From Eustoma russellianum (Eukaryota; Streptophyta; Magnoliopsida; Gentianales; Gentianaceae), in NCBI GenBank assembly GCA_036186865.1, contig AP025040.1, positions 39,989,693 to 40,053,692 of the forward strand: a DNA stretch of 64,000 nucleotides. Reading direction: 5' to 3'. Shown here piece by piece: positions 47,644 to 60,879 of this stretch. The notes beneath the pieces are model-generated. The model did not search any database, was not told the DNA's origin, and saw nothing but the letters and a program-made list of their open reading frames with translations. Position 1 is the first letter of the stretch. The number at the start of each line of letters is the position of its first letter. The position numbers and the translations under genes were made by a program.

Positions 47644-48262
47644 TATCATCTATATATACAATAATAAAATCACTATATGGAATAAAAATATCATTCATAA
47701 TATTCTGGAATTCAGAAGGTGCATTTTTTAATCCAAAAGGCATTACATTCCATTCATAATGTCCTATTGGTACTGTAAATGCAGTTTTGTATCTATCAGA
47801 TTCATTTATTTGAATCTGCCAATATCCTGATTTTAAGTCAAATTTAGAAAATATTAATGCCTCATTTAACCTATCCAATAAATCTTTTTTATTAGGTATA
47901 GGATACCTAATCCATTTCAATACCTTATTCAAAGGTTTATAATTTATTACTAATCTAGGGACTCCACGTTCCTGTTCAGAATGTTTATTAACATAAAATG
48001 CAGTACATGACCATGGGGATTTAGATGGCTTAATCAATTTCTTTTCTATTAAAGAAGATATTTCTTTTTTACATAATTCTAGATATTCAGAATTCATTTG
48101 ACAAGGTCTAGCCTTTGTCGGAATTCTTCTTTCATCAAAATCTTCTTCATATGGAAGAGATACTATATGTTTTTTTCTATCCCAGAAAGCATTAGGATGG
48201 TCATTACATATTTGTAATGAAAACTCATTCTGTATCATTTTAATCTTATCCTGTAATTTAGG
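47644..48262 (-). pseudogene. Endogenous caulimovirid reverse transcriptase fragment
   Basis: This 619-bp minus-strand fragment contains about 206 codons with no stop and encodes part of a reverse transcriptase of the family Caulimoviridae. Recognisable RT blocks run in order, from the segment before the fingers domain through a conserved FDLKSGYWQI block and a GHYEWNVMPFGLKNAPS block to the catalytic YIDD near the left end. The fragment stops right after that motif. Protease, RNase H, movement and coat functions are absent. The surrounding frame (47618-48319) merely reads into LTR sequence at both ends. It is a viral fossil with no evidence of a working gene. Assignment to a genus was not attempted. 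Confidence 0.88.
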
Positions 48263-48406
48263 ATATATAAGTGTGTACATATGGACGTGGAAATTAGTAC
48301 TTTCATATTTGGTGGCCAAAATTTAAGATGGACTTTTGAAATCGTAAGTTTTATAAGTATATGGTATTATAGATATTGCATTATATATGTATGTATGCAC
48401 GTATGA
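48263..48406 (+). repeat. 144-bp LTR segment, copy B, right of viral insertion
   Basis: This is the second copy of 47500-47643. It reads directly into the normal LTR continuation AGTTCAATATTC, as in LTR2 at 53469. Confidence 0.9.
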
Positions 48407-49854
48407 AGTTCAATATTCACACCAGATGTATTTGTTAAAATTTCATTAGTCTTACGCATGCTAAAGCTTAATTAATTTCTAACTGGATTTTTTACAACTT
48501 CTGTGAAAACAACTTAAAAATAGTCTCAACTATAAACCACCACAGTTGCAGCTTATCTCAACTTTTATCAAAGTTAGATACAAGATCTTTTTTTTTACCG
48601 TTCCAATTTTCATGGCAAGATAACGAATACTAACCTTTTTGTTTTATAATAATGGACAAACATTTTAACCAAATGAATTTATTTGACATGTGCTCTGCCT
48701 TTCGATTTTGCTTTTCTATTAGTTTTCATATGAAACTTCTGACACACCAGTCCTTAGAGCTTCATACTTCATGTCCCTTTATTTTAGTAACATTTAACTT
48801 TATTTAATTTGTTACGGGGAACCTGCATATTAGTTTACATCATTTTATATATTTGTCATGCACTAAAACTGATGTTATTACTGTGATTTGTGGTATATAT
48901 TTAATTATATAGGAAATGGGCCGATGATGTGTAAATTGGTGTAACTGGGTAACTTTGTACATTAATGATGCGGGGACCAAAAGTATGCAAGGGAAAAATG
49001 GGCCGAGGGCGATACGCGTAAGTATAAATACGTATATACACGTGTATGGACGCGGGCATATACATAGGTATACTTATACGTAGGAGATAAATAGGAATTG
49101 AAACGATAATAAAATGGTAAACGAATAAGTATAACGGTAAATGAAAAGAAGTTGTACTTATCAACTTCCTGGATTAAGTGTGGACGTTAAAGTTTTTGTT
49201 CTTTTCCAAAGCAACCATCCGAGGCCTTTAGGAGGAAAGGAAGGATTTGCTCAACACCAAGCATAGAGGTCAGTCAGCGGGGTTGGGAGAAGAGATTCTG
49301 CGTAGGAAGTTAATTCGTCAAAAAGGTAGGTGCATACTATTTATTCCCTCAAAATGGTACAAAGATTGCATGCTCAAAACGGTATTTTATTTGTTCATTG
49401 TTGTTCTTTTATTCTTAATTCGATCATGATCTATTTGATGTATTGTCTTTGTGATAACATGAAGCCTATATGTGTGTGAAAGTATATGTGTGGGATATGG
49501 TGTTGGCCGATTGTTGTTTAAATTTTGTGTTAAATTGGTTGTGTTGACTTTAGCGTGTATAGATGTTTTAGGTTTCTTTGTTTTTTTGGCATGCGGCATA
49601 TACTAAATAAAAAAAAAGAGGAATTTGTTGGGCCGATTTCCGTGTGATATGCGTACATACAAAATAAAAATTATAATAAATTAAAGGGACAAAAGGGTTT
49701 GGCCATTTTCGGCTGAACCCAATTTAATAAATAATAATAATAAATAAATAAAGGGGAAAAGGGTTTGGCTTCGGCTGAACCCAATTTTATTAAAAAAAGA
49801 AGAGTAAATTAAAATAATAAATAATAAGTAAATAATAAACAAAATATAATAATA

Positions 49855-50165
49855 AATCTTTGATAGTTAGTGGTTTAAGAACGGAAGTGGTACCGAGGGG
49901 AGTAAGGAGCGGCTGTGTGGTGCTCCTGCATTCATGGCACGTGCATTGCATGAGGTATACTGCGTCTATAGGGCGTAGGTATCGGGATGACTTACCGTGT
50001 CTATAGGGTACCGGGGTCATGAGACATACTGCGTCTATAGGGCGTGGGTGTCCAAATGGCTAGTGGTGGCTAGAGACCACGACGCTGGATTTAGGACCCG
50101 GGAGCATGCATTGCATATAGGTCTAGGGGCATATTGCGTGACATGATTCTCGTTGCGTGTGACAC
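49855..50165 (+). repeat. GC-rich block with CTATAGGG repeats in LTR1
   Basis: The phrase CTGCGTCTATAGGGCG occurs twice and CCGTGTCTATAGGG once between about 49958 and 50042, among GC-rich sequence in an otherwise AT-rich LTR. It is repeated in LTR2 (about 55021-55107) and LTR3 (about 60080-60165). Its position within the LTR suggests a promoter or structural role, but no TATA-plus-start arrangement could be proved. Confidence 0.6.
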
Positions 50166-50755
50166 GTTGATTGAGCATGCATCATGTACTTGCGCATTTT
50201 TATGTGGAGTGCTTTACCTTTCCGTATAAGCCATGCTATCATGTTTTATGTGTTATGTGTTGATATCTTTTTGGGTATGTACGCTTTGTATTGTTTTGAG
50301 AGGCACCTACTGGGTGATTACCATCGCTCACCCCCTACTATTCCAGGTGAGACCGATACTGGGTATGACTATATCTTCCTTGAGGATGGGAGCGATGTCG
50401 TGGAGTAGGCTGAGTGACCAGTAGATATGATTGCAGCGAGGGCAGAGACGGGCAGTTTATGACATTCTTGGGGTGACATTGATATTTATATTTTTCATTA
50501 GTACGTTGAGACAATTTCTTTTAGACATTTGACTTTGACTTGTAGGGCCTGGTCAGCCTAATAATGATGTCTTTGTTTTATTGAGGTTTATTAAATCCAA
50601 ATTAGTATGGTGTTTAATCGTTTCCGCGAAAAGAAAAAAAAATTTCTATGTCAACACTGACGTGTAACAGGTTGAGGTGACGCTTTGTATTCTCCTTAGT
50701 GAGATACGGCGGGTGCACTGCTACCGAGGCTAGGGCTCGGGAGCAGGGCACTACA

Positions 50756-52352
50756 GGTGGTATCAGAGCCCAGACTCCAGATCTGCCTCGGAAACGCAGG
50801 ATTAACTAGATCACTTAGACTTAAGCTACGATCTTTTCATAAAATAACGATTTTACCCCTAATAAACAAAGTAGACTTAAGAGATGATTTTAGACTTAGG
50901 CTATGATCGGGTTATAGGAGGTGTGTGACGATGGTGAGCTTTCTCTGTCTAATTACCGTTTTACCCCGTGTCCAACCCTTTTAACTTGCTATTGACTAAT
51001 CTGATTTCTTTTCATGAACTAGAATTACAGAAATGACTCCACGACGTGAGCCAGCTGGAAGTGGTGGTGAGAACCACCAGAATCAGAGGATCATCGCCAA
51101 GCACTTGAAGATGCCATAGTCACCATGACTAACACCTTAGCACAGTAGCACCAGCTGCTACTAGCATGCACCGTCTCCATAACCATCGCAATCGGACCTG
51201 AGATTCTTCGACAAGGAGATGCAGAGGAGTGATGGCGCAACACAATTGACACCGCCGACCACTTGGATCTAATTTCATAATAAGTTTAAAAAGTACTACG
51301 TGTTAGACAGTGCGATCTTCCAGAGCATGGTTCTAGAGCCACGGCGGAAGCATAGGTTTAGGTTATGATCTTAGAAATTAAGTTACGATTTTGCCTTAAG
51401 CCACGATCTTAGACATAAGCACTAAATTTTTGTCGTAAGCACTAACTATACATTAAGCATGTTATTGGAAATAAGATGAGACCTTAGAGGTTAAGTGTTA
51501 ATCCTACCCGTAAGTCACGACTTAGACATAAGCGACAATCTTGATTAAGAGTTTATCTTTGACTTAAGCATTGATTTTAGTCATGAACATTGATTATATG
51601 CTAAGTACGATTTGGAAATAAGAACTGATCTTAGACATAAATGGCAATCTGAACATCAGGTGATGATTTGAATATAAGCACTGATCTTAGTCGTAAGCTG
51701 TAATTATATTCTAAGCATTGAACTTAAGAAATAGGTAATGATTTTAGACGTAAGGAATGATGATACCGAGTATCGATCCTAGAAATAAGTGATGATATTA
51801 GACCTAAGTGATGATCGGATAAGGGATCTGCCCACGTATACCTATGGCACTCCATACGACTCTGAATTATTTACTTTACCTAAGTGTTGTTTATAATCAT
51901 TTGAATAATTCCTTAGATCCGACCCCTGCAAACTCGATACATTATGAGAAATTAAGCGAGTTCACACCTCTACCTCAACAGTAGTATCAGAGCGTGACTA
52001 TGTCTAAGTTTGGGTTGAAGTTCTTAAACGATGACTTGTAGTAAAATAATAATGACTAAGAAAGGATTAATATATAGGAGGACTTGATGGATATTTCAAA
52101 TGATCATGTAACAAATATATGAATCATATGTGATTAGTTCAAGAATTCAGAATTGTAGGTTACAATTATATAAGGTGAATAATACCCGTTAAGTGGTATA
52201 GGTAGAGTGGAGAGCTTAACAACCTAAAAGTAAGGTTGATATCATGATATTCGTGAGGTATACTAGGTAAATTCTTAAGTAGAACTATACTAAGTTGTCA
52301 ATTACATAATCCGCAAGTTTCGAGGACGAAACTTTTTGTAAGGGGAGAAGAG
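50756..52352 (+). mobile_element. Internal region 1: PBS, gag relic, PPT
   Basis: The primer-binding site is at 50758-50769. A gag start MTPRREPAGSGGENHQNQRI at 51033 is stopped by TAG at 51117. Broken gag similarity follows (FFDKEMQRSDGATQ, about 51211-51250, and FHNKFKKYYV). From about 51340 to 51850 there are degenerate 20-25-bp repeats of the type GATCTTAGACATAAGC. A second PBS-like TAGTATCAGAGCG is near 51981. The polypurine tract is at 52340-52352. No protease, RT or integrase is present. Confidence 0.88.
51340..51850 (+). repeat. Degenerate GATYTTAGACATAAGC repeats in internal 1
   Basis: Phrases such as GATCTTAGACATAAGC, CGACTTAGACATAAGCGA and GATCTTAGTCGTAAGC recur about every 20-30 bp. 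Related phrases already start just after the PBS (near 50813). The same block is in the other two internal regions. Confidence 0.7.
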
Positions 52353-55300
52353 TGTTAGGTCCGGAAGTTTTTGTGATAGGAAAAAAAAGAAGATAATAAC
52401 AAAATATAGTGATTATCCTAAATTTGATAGGAAAGATAGAAGATAAGGATCTGAGTTAGGATATGATTTTGGAAATCGAATTTTAACCTAAAAGGAAGTT
52501 TCCTAACCTACCTTTTAATTACCTATTTATACCTACCTTTTAATTACCTATTTATACCTACCTATGGTTATATAATAAAACAAAAAAAAAAGAAACCACA
52601 AACCCTATTTTCCCCACAAGTCTGCCGCCCATACCAAGGGAGAAAAAAATTATACACTCCAACCTCCAGCAAGCAGCCGAGAGTCATAGGAGGAAGAAGG
52701 GGGGGTCCTTTTTGCTTCAATCCAACTCAAATTCTCTCTATGGTATATTATAATCGGGATAGGTAAGTATCCTTTCTATGCTTATTATGAATTTGTAAAG
52801 TCCGTATCTGTGTTTTCGTACCGAATCATAGATCATACATAAGTAGATGTGATTGCACAAGTTGATGTATATATATGTATGATCGTTGCAATATATGTAT
52901 ATAAGATGTAAGGTTGTAAATGGCCGAAACATTTTGAATACATTAAAGGGTTTAGGCATACCCACTGATGGTGGGAATAATACGTTAATTTTCAAAAAAA
53001 AATATATTAAATTGTGTATGGATTTGTAAGGGCCGAAAATTGATTATTTGGAAATTATAGGGGGAGTCGAATATAGGTATGCTGCATTAATGGTATATTT
53101 TGTATAAAAGAAAGTATATATTTTATTGTATATAATCTCATATATTCAATGTAAAGTATTTGATTATAAGTATAATCATATGTATTTGTGAGTTGTGGTA
53201 AATATGCAAAAATTGTCACTGGTGCTTGCACATGAAAAATGCCAATTACAGAATCTTCAAATTTGGCCAAAGCTACATTCAGAAATGTATTTATCTCATA
53301 TTTTAATGTCTAAAACCTAAAGTATATATATAAGTGTGTACATATGGACGTGGAAATTAGTACTTTCATATTTGGTGGCCAAAATTTAAGATGGACTTTT
53401 GAAATCGTAAGTTTTATAAGTATATGGTATTATAGATATTGCATTATATATGTATGTATGCACGTATGAAGTTCAATATTCACACCAGATGTATTTGTTA
53501 AAATTTCATTAGTCTTACGCATGCTAAAGCTTAATTAATTTCTAACTGGATTTTTTACAACTTCTGTGAAAACAACTTAAAAATAGTCTCAACTATAAAC
53601 CACCACAGTTGCAGCTTATCTCAACTTTTATCAAAGTTAAATACAAGATCTTTTTTTTTACCGTTCCAATTTTCATGGCAAGATAACGAATACTAACCTT
53701 TTTGTTTTATAATAATGGACAAACATTTTAACCAAATGAATTTATTTGACATGTGCTCTGCCTTTCGATTTTGCTTTTCTATTAGTTTTCATATGAAACT
53801 TCTGACACACCAGTCCTTAGAGCTTCATACTTCATGTCCCTTTATTTTAGTAACATTTAACTTTATTTAATTTGTTACGGGGAACCTGCATATTAGTTTA
53901 CATCATTTTATATATTTGTCATGCACTAAAACTGATGTTATTACTGTGATTTGTGGTATATATTTAATTATATAGGAAATGGGCCGATGATGTGTAAATT
54001 GGTGTAACTGGGTAACTTTGTACATTAATGATGCGGGGACCAAAAGTATGCAAGGGAAAAATGGGCCGAGGGCGATACGCGTAAGTATAAATACGTATAT
54101 ACACGTGTATGGACGCGGGCATATACATAGGTATACTTATACGTAGGAGATAAATAGGAATTGAAACGATAATAAAATGGTAAACGAATAAGTATAACGG
54201 TAAATGAAAAGAAGTTGTACTTATCAACTTCCTGGATTAAGTGTGGACGTTAAAGTTTTTGTTCTTTTCCAAAGCAACCATCCGAGGCCTTTAGGAGGAA
54301 AGGAAGGATTTGCCCAACACCAAGCATAGAGGTCAGTCAGCGGGGTTGGGAGAAGAGATTCTGCGTAGGAAGTTAATTCGTCAAAAAGGTAGGTGCATAC
54401 TATTTATTCCCTCAAAATGGTACAAAGATTGCATGCTCAAAACGGTATTTTATTTGTTCATTGTTGTTCTTTTATTCTTAATTCGATCATGATCTATTTG
54501 ATGTATTGTCTTTGTGATAACATGAAGCCTATATGTGTGTGAAAGTATATGTGTGGGATATGGTGTTGGCCGATTGTTGTTTAAATTTTGTGTTAAATTG
54601 GTTGTGTTGACTTTAGCGTGTATAGATGTTTTAGGTTTCTTTGTTTTTTTGGCATGCGGCATATACTAAATAAAAAAAAAAGAGGAATTTGTTGGGCCGA
54701 TTTCCGTGTGATATGCGTACATACAAAATAAAAATAATAATAAATTAAAGGGACAAAAGGGTTTGGTCATTTTCGGCTGAACCCAATTTAATAAATAATA
54801 ATAATAAATAAATAAAGGGGAAAAGGGTTTGGCTTCGGCTGAACCCAATTTTATTAAAAAAAGAAGAGTAAAATTAAAATAATAAATAATAAGTAAATAA
54901 TAAACAAAATATAATAATAAATCTTTGACAGTTAGTGGTTTAAGAACGGAAGTGGTACCGAGGGGAGTAAGGAGCGGCTGTGTGGTGCTCCTGCATTCAT
55001 GGCACGTGCATTGCATGAGGTATACTGCGTCTATAGGGCGTAGGTATCGGGATGACTTACCGTGTCTATAGGGCACCGGGGTCATGAGACATACTGCGTC
55101 TATAGGGCGTGGGTGTCCAAATGGCTAGTGGTGGCTAGAGACCACGACGCTGGATTTAGGACCCGGGAGCATGCATTGCATATAGGTCTAGGGGCATATT
55201 GCGTGACATGATTCTCGTTGCGTGTGACACGTTGATTGAGCATGCATCATGTACTTGCGCATTTTCATGTGGAGTGCTTTACCTTTCCGTATAAGCCATG

Positions 55301-55820
55301 CCATCATGTTTTATGTGTTATGTGTTGATATCTTTTTGGGTATGTACGCTTTGTATTGTTTTGAGAGGCACCTACTGGGTGATTACCATCGCTCACCCCC
55401 TACTATTCCAGGTGAGACCGATACTGGGTATGACTATATCTTCCTTGAGGATGGGAGCGATGTCGTGGAGTAGGCTGAGTGACCAGTAGATATGATTGCA
55501 GCGAGGGCAGAGACGGGCAGTTTATGACATTCTTGGGGTGACATTGATATTAATATTTTTCATTAGTACGTTGAGACAATTTCTTTTAGACATTTGACTT
55601 TGACTTGTAGGGCCTGGTCAGCCTAATAATGATGTCTTTGTTTTATTGAGGTTTATTAAATCCAAATTAGTATGGTGTTTAATCGTTTCCGCGAAAAGAA
55701 AAAAAAATTTCTATGTCAACACTGACGTGTAACAGGTTGAGGTGACGCTTTGTATTCTCCTTAGTGAGATACGGCGGGTGCACTGCTACCGAGGCTAGGG
55801 CTCGGGAGCAGGGCGCTACA
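52353..55820 (+). repeat. LTR2 of the array (3468 bp)
   Basis: Intact TG...CA ends, no viral insertion. It carries the same GC-rich CTATAGGG block and a 74-codon small ORF (55249-55473) as the other copies. Confidence 0.92.
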
Positions 55821-57416
55821 GGTGGTATCAGAGCCCAGACTCCAGATCTGCCTCGGAAACGCAGGATTAACTAGATCACTTAGACTTAAGCTACGATCTT
55901 TTCATAAAATAACGATTTTACCCCTAATAAACAAAGTAGACTTAAGAGATGATTTTAGACTTAGGCTATGATCGGGTTATAGGAGGTGTGTGACGATGGT
56001 GAGCTTTCTCTGTCTAATTACCGTTTTACCCCGTGTCCAACCCTTTTAACTTGCTATTGACTAATCTGATTTCTTTTCATGAACTAGAATTACAGAAATG
56101 ACTCCACGACGTGAGCCAGCTGGAAGTGGTGGTGAGAACCACCAGAATCAGAGGATCATCGCCAAGCACTTGAAGATGCCATAGTCACCATGACTAACAC
56201 CTTAGCACAGTAGCACCAGCTGCTACTAGCATGCACCGTCTCCATAACCATCGCAATCGGACCTGAGATTCTTCGACAAGGAGATGCAGAGGAGTGATGG
56301 CGCAACACAATTGACACCGCCGACCACTTGGATCTAATTTCATACTAAGTTTAAAAAGTACTACGTGTTAGACAGTACGATCTTCCAGAGCATGGTTCTA
56401 GAGCCACGGCGGAAGCATAGGTTTAGGTTATGATCTTAGAAATTAAGTTACGATTTTGCCTTAAACCACGATCTTAGACATAAGCACTAAATTTTTGTCG
56501 TAAGCACTAACTATACATTAAGCATGTTATTGGAAAAAAGATGAGACCTTAGAGGTTAAGTTTAATCCTACCCGTAAGTCACGACTTAGACATAAGCGAC
56601 AATCTTGATTAAGAGTTTATCTTTGACTTAAGCATTGATTTTAGTCATGAACATTGATTATATGCTAAGTACGATTTGGAAATAAGAACTGATCTTAGAC
56701 ATAAATGGCAATCTGAACATCAGGTGATGATTTGAATATAAGCACTGATCTTAGTCGTAAGCTGTAATTATATTCTAAGCATTGAACTTAAGAAATAGGT
56801 AATGATTTTAGACGTAAGGAATGATGATACCGAGTATCGATCCTAGAAATAAGTGATGATATTAGACCTAAGTGATGATCGGATAAGGGATCTGCCCACG
56901 TATACCTATGGCACTCCATACGACTCTGAATTATTTACTTTACCTAAGTGTTGTTTATAATCATTTGAATAATTCCTTAGATCCGACCCCTGCAAACTCG
57001 ATACATTATGAGAAATTAAGCGAGTTCACACCTCTACCTCAACAGTAGTATCAGAGCGTGACTATGTCTAAGTTTGGGTTGAAGTTCTTAAACGATGACT
57101 TGTAGTAAAATAATAATGACTAAGAAAGGATTAATATATAGGAGGACTTGATGGATATTTCAAATGATCACGTAACAAATATATGAATCATATGTGATTA
57201 GTTCAAGAATTCAGAATTGTAGGTTACAATTATATAAGGTGAATAATACCCGTTAAGTGGTATAGGTGGAGTGGAGAGCTTAACAACCTAAAAGTAAGGT
57301 TGATATCATGATATTCGTGAGGTATACTAGGTAAATTCTTAAGTAGAACTATACTAAGTTGTCAATTACATAATCCGCAAGTTTCGAGGACGAAACTTTT
57401 TGTAAGGGGAGAAGAG
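55821..57416 (+). mobile_element. Internal region 2: PBS, gag relic, PPT
   Basis: PBS at 55823-55834, stopped gag start at 56098, degenerate repeats at about 56405-56885, PPT at 57404-57416. It is nearly the same as internal 3 and shares with it GGAAAAAAGATGAG and AAGTTTAATCC, where internal 1 has GGAAATAAGATGAG and AAGTGTTAATCC. Confidence 0.9.
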
Positions 57417-60400
57417 TGTTAGGTCCGGAAGTTTTTGTGATAGGAAAAAAAAGAAGATAATAACAAAATATAGTGATTATCCTAAATTTGATAGGAAAGA
57501 TAGAAGATAAGGATCTGAGTTAGGATATGATTTTGGAAATCGAATTTTAACCTAAAAGGAAGTTTCCTAACCTACCTTTTAATTACCTATTTATACTTAC
57601 CTTTTAATTACCTATTTATACCTACCTATGGTTATATAATAAAACAAAAAAAAAAGAAACCACAAACCCTATTTTCCCCACAAGTCTGCCGCCCATACCA
57701 AGGGAGAAAAAAAATTATACACTCCAACCTCCAGCAAGCAGCCGAGAGTCATAGGAGGAAGAAGGGGGGGTCCTTTTTGCTTCAATCCAACTCAAATTCT
57801 CTCTATGGTATATTATAATCGGGATAGGTAAGTATCCTTTCTATGCTTATTATGAATTTGTAAAGTCCGTATCTGTGTTTTCGTACCGAATCATAGATCA
57901 TACATAAGTAGATGTGATTGCACAAGTTGATGTATATATATGTATGATCGTTGCAATATATGTATATAAGATGTAAGGTTGTAAATGGCCGAAACATTTT
58001 GAATACATTAAAGGGTTTAGGCATACCCACTGATGGTGGGAATAATACGTTAATTTTCAAAAAAAAATATATTAAATTGTGTATGGATTTGTAAGGGCCG
58101 AAAATTGATTATTTGGAAATTATAGGGGGAGTCGAATATAGGTATGCTGCATTAATGGTATATTTTGTATAAAAGAAAGTATATATTTTATTGTATATAA
58201 TCTCATATATTCAATGTAAAGTATTTGATTATAAGTATAATCATATGTATTTGTGAGTTGTGGTAAATATGCAAAAATTGTCACTGGTGCTTGCACATGA
58301 AAAATGCCAATTACAGAATCTTCAAATTTGGCCAAAGCTACATTCAGAAATGTATTTATCTCATATTTTAATGTCTAAAACCTAAAGTATATATATAAGT
58401 GTGTACATATGGACGTGGAAATTAGTACTTTCATATTTGGTGGCCAAAATTTAAGATGGACTTTTGAAATCGTAAGTTTTATAAGTATATGGTATTATAG
58501 ATATTGCATTATATATGTATGTATGCACGTATGAAGTTCAATATTCACACCAGATGTATTTGTTAAAATTTCATTAGTCTTACGTATGCTAAAGCTTAAT
58601 TAATTTCTAACTGGATTTTTTACTTCTGTGAAAACAACTTAAAAATAGTCTCAACTATAAACCACCACAGTTGCAGCTTATCTCAACTTTTATCAAAGTT
58701 AAATACAAGATCTTTTTTTTTACCGTTCCAATTTTCATGGCAAGATAACGAATACTAACCTTTTTGTTTTATAATAATGGACAAATATTTTAACCAAATG
58801 AATTTATTTAACATGTGCTCTGCCTTTCGATTTTGCTTTTCTATTAGTTTTTATTTGAAACTTCTGACACACCAGTCCTTAGAGCTTCATACTTCATGTC
58901 CCTTTATTTTAGTAACATTTAACTTTATTTAATTTGTTACGGGGAACCTGCATATTAGTTTACATCATTTTATATATTTGTCATGCACTAAAACTGATGT
59001 TATTACTGTGATTTGTGGTATATATTTAATTATATAGGAAATGGGCCGATGATGTGTAAATTGGTGTAACTGGGTAACTTTGTACATTAATGATGCGGGG
59101 ACCAAAAGTATGCAAGGGAAAAATGGGCCGAGGGCGATACGCGTAAGTATAAATACGTATATACACGTGTATGGACGCGGGCATATACATAGGTATACTT
59201 ATACGTAGGAGATAAATAGGAATTGAAACGATAATAAAATGGTAAACGAATAAGTATAACGGTAAATGAAAAGAAGTTGTACTTATCAACTTCCTGGATT
59301 AAGTGTGGACGTTAAAGTTTTTGTTCTTTTCCAAAGCAACCATCCGAGGCCTTTAGGAGGAAAGGAAGGATTTGCCCAACACCAAGCATAGAGGTCAGTC
59401 AGCGGGGTTGGGAGAAGAGATTCTGCGTAGGAAGTTAATTCGTCAAAAAGGTAGGTGCATACTATTTATTCTCTCAAAATGGTACAAAGATTGCATGCTC
59501 AAAACGGTATTTTATTTGTTCATTGTTGTTCTTTTATTCTTAATTCGATCATGATCTATTTGATGTATTGTCTTTGTGATAACATGAAGCCTATATGTGT
59601 GTGAAAGTATATGTGTGGGATATGGTGTTGGCCGATTGTTGTTTAAATTTTGTGTTAAATTGGTTGTGTTGACTTTAGCGTGTATAGATGTTTTAGGTTT
59701 CTTTGTTTTTTTGGCATGCGGCATATACTAAATAAAAAAAAGAGGAATTTGTTGGGCCGATTTCCGTGTGATATGCGTACATACAAAATAAAAATAATAA
59801 TAAATTAAAGGGACAAAAGGGTTTGGTCATTTTCGGCTGAACCCAATTTAATAAATAATAATAATAAATAAATAAAGGGGAAAAGGGTTTGGCTTCGGCT
59901 GAACCCAATTTTATTAAAAAAAGAAGAGTAAATTAAAATAATAAATAATAAGTAAATAATAAACAAAATATAATAATAAATCTTTGACAGTTAGTGGTTT
60001 AAGAACGGAAGTGGTACCGAGGGGAGTAAGGAGCGGCTGTGTGGTGCTCCTGCATTCATGGCACGTGCATTGCATGAGGTATACTGCGTCTATAGGGCGT
60101 AGGTATCGGGATGACTTACCGTGTCTATAGGGCACCGGGGTCATGAGACATACTGCGTCTATAGGGCGTGGGTATCCAAATGGCTAGTGGTGGCTAGAGA
60201 CTACGACGCTGGATTTAGGACCCGGGAGCATGCATTGCATATAGGTCTAGGGGCATATTGCGTGACATGATTCTCGTTGCGTGTGACACGTTGATTGAGC
60301 ATGCGTCATGTACTTGCGCATTTTCATGTGGAGTGCTTTACTTTTCCGTATAAGCCATGCTATCATGTTTTATGTGTTATGTGTTGATATCTTTTTGGGT

Positions 60401-60879
60401 ATGTACGCTTTGTATTGTTTTGAGAGGCACCTACTGGGTGATTACCATCGCTCACCCCCTACTATTCCAGGTGAGACCGATACTGGGTATGACTATATCT
60501 TCCTTGAGGATGGGAGCGATGTCGTGGAGTAGGCTGAGTGACCAGTAGATATGATTGCAGCGAGGGCAGAGACGGGCAGTTTATGACATTCTTGGGGTGA
60601 CATTGATATTTATATTTTTCATTAGTACGTTGAGACAATTTCTTTTAGACATTTGACTTTGACTTGTAGGGCCTGGTCAGCCTAATAATGATGTCTTTGT
60701 TTTATTGAGGTTTATTAAATCCAAATTAGTATGGTGTTTAATCGTTTCCGCGAAAAGAAAAAAAAATTTCTATGTCAACACTGACGTGTAACAGGTTGAG
60801 GTGACGCTTTGTATTCTCCTTAGTGAGATACGGCGGGTGCACTGCTACCGAGGCTAGGGCTCGGGAGCAGGGCGCTACA
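57417..60879 (+). repeat. LTR3 of the array (3463 bp)
   Basis: Intact ends. It shares with LTR4 a 5-bp deletion (TTTTTTACTTCTG, about 58616-58628) and the variants TACGTATGC and TTTTTATTTGAAAC, which LTR1 and LTR2 lack. Confidence 0.92.

Larger units (their letters stand above)
46539..50755 (+). repeat. LTR1 of the array (4.2 kb, with viral insertion)
   Basis: It is the same as LTR2 except for point changes, a 12-bp deletion near 46644, and the insertion at 47644-48262 with its 144-bp duplication. The flank before it reads GATTA (46534-46538), the expected left target duplication; the right one is outside the window. Confidence 0.9.

Noticed and set aside
47618..48319. A working viral polymerase gene or complete endogenous virus
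   Set aside because: Only a partial RT without protease, RNase H or other viral functions. Both ends of the frame are LTR sequence.
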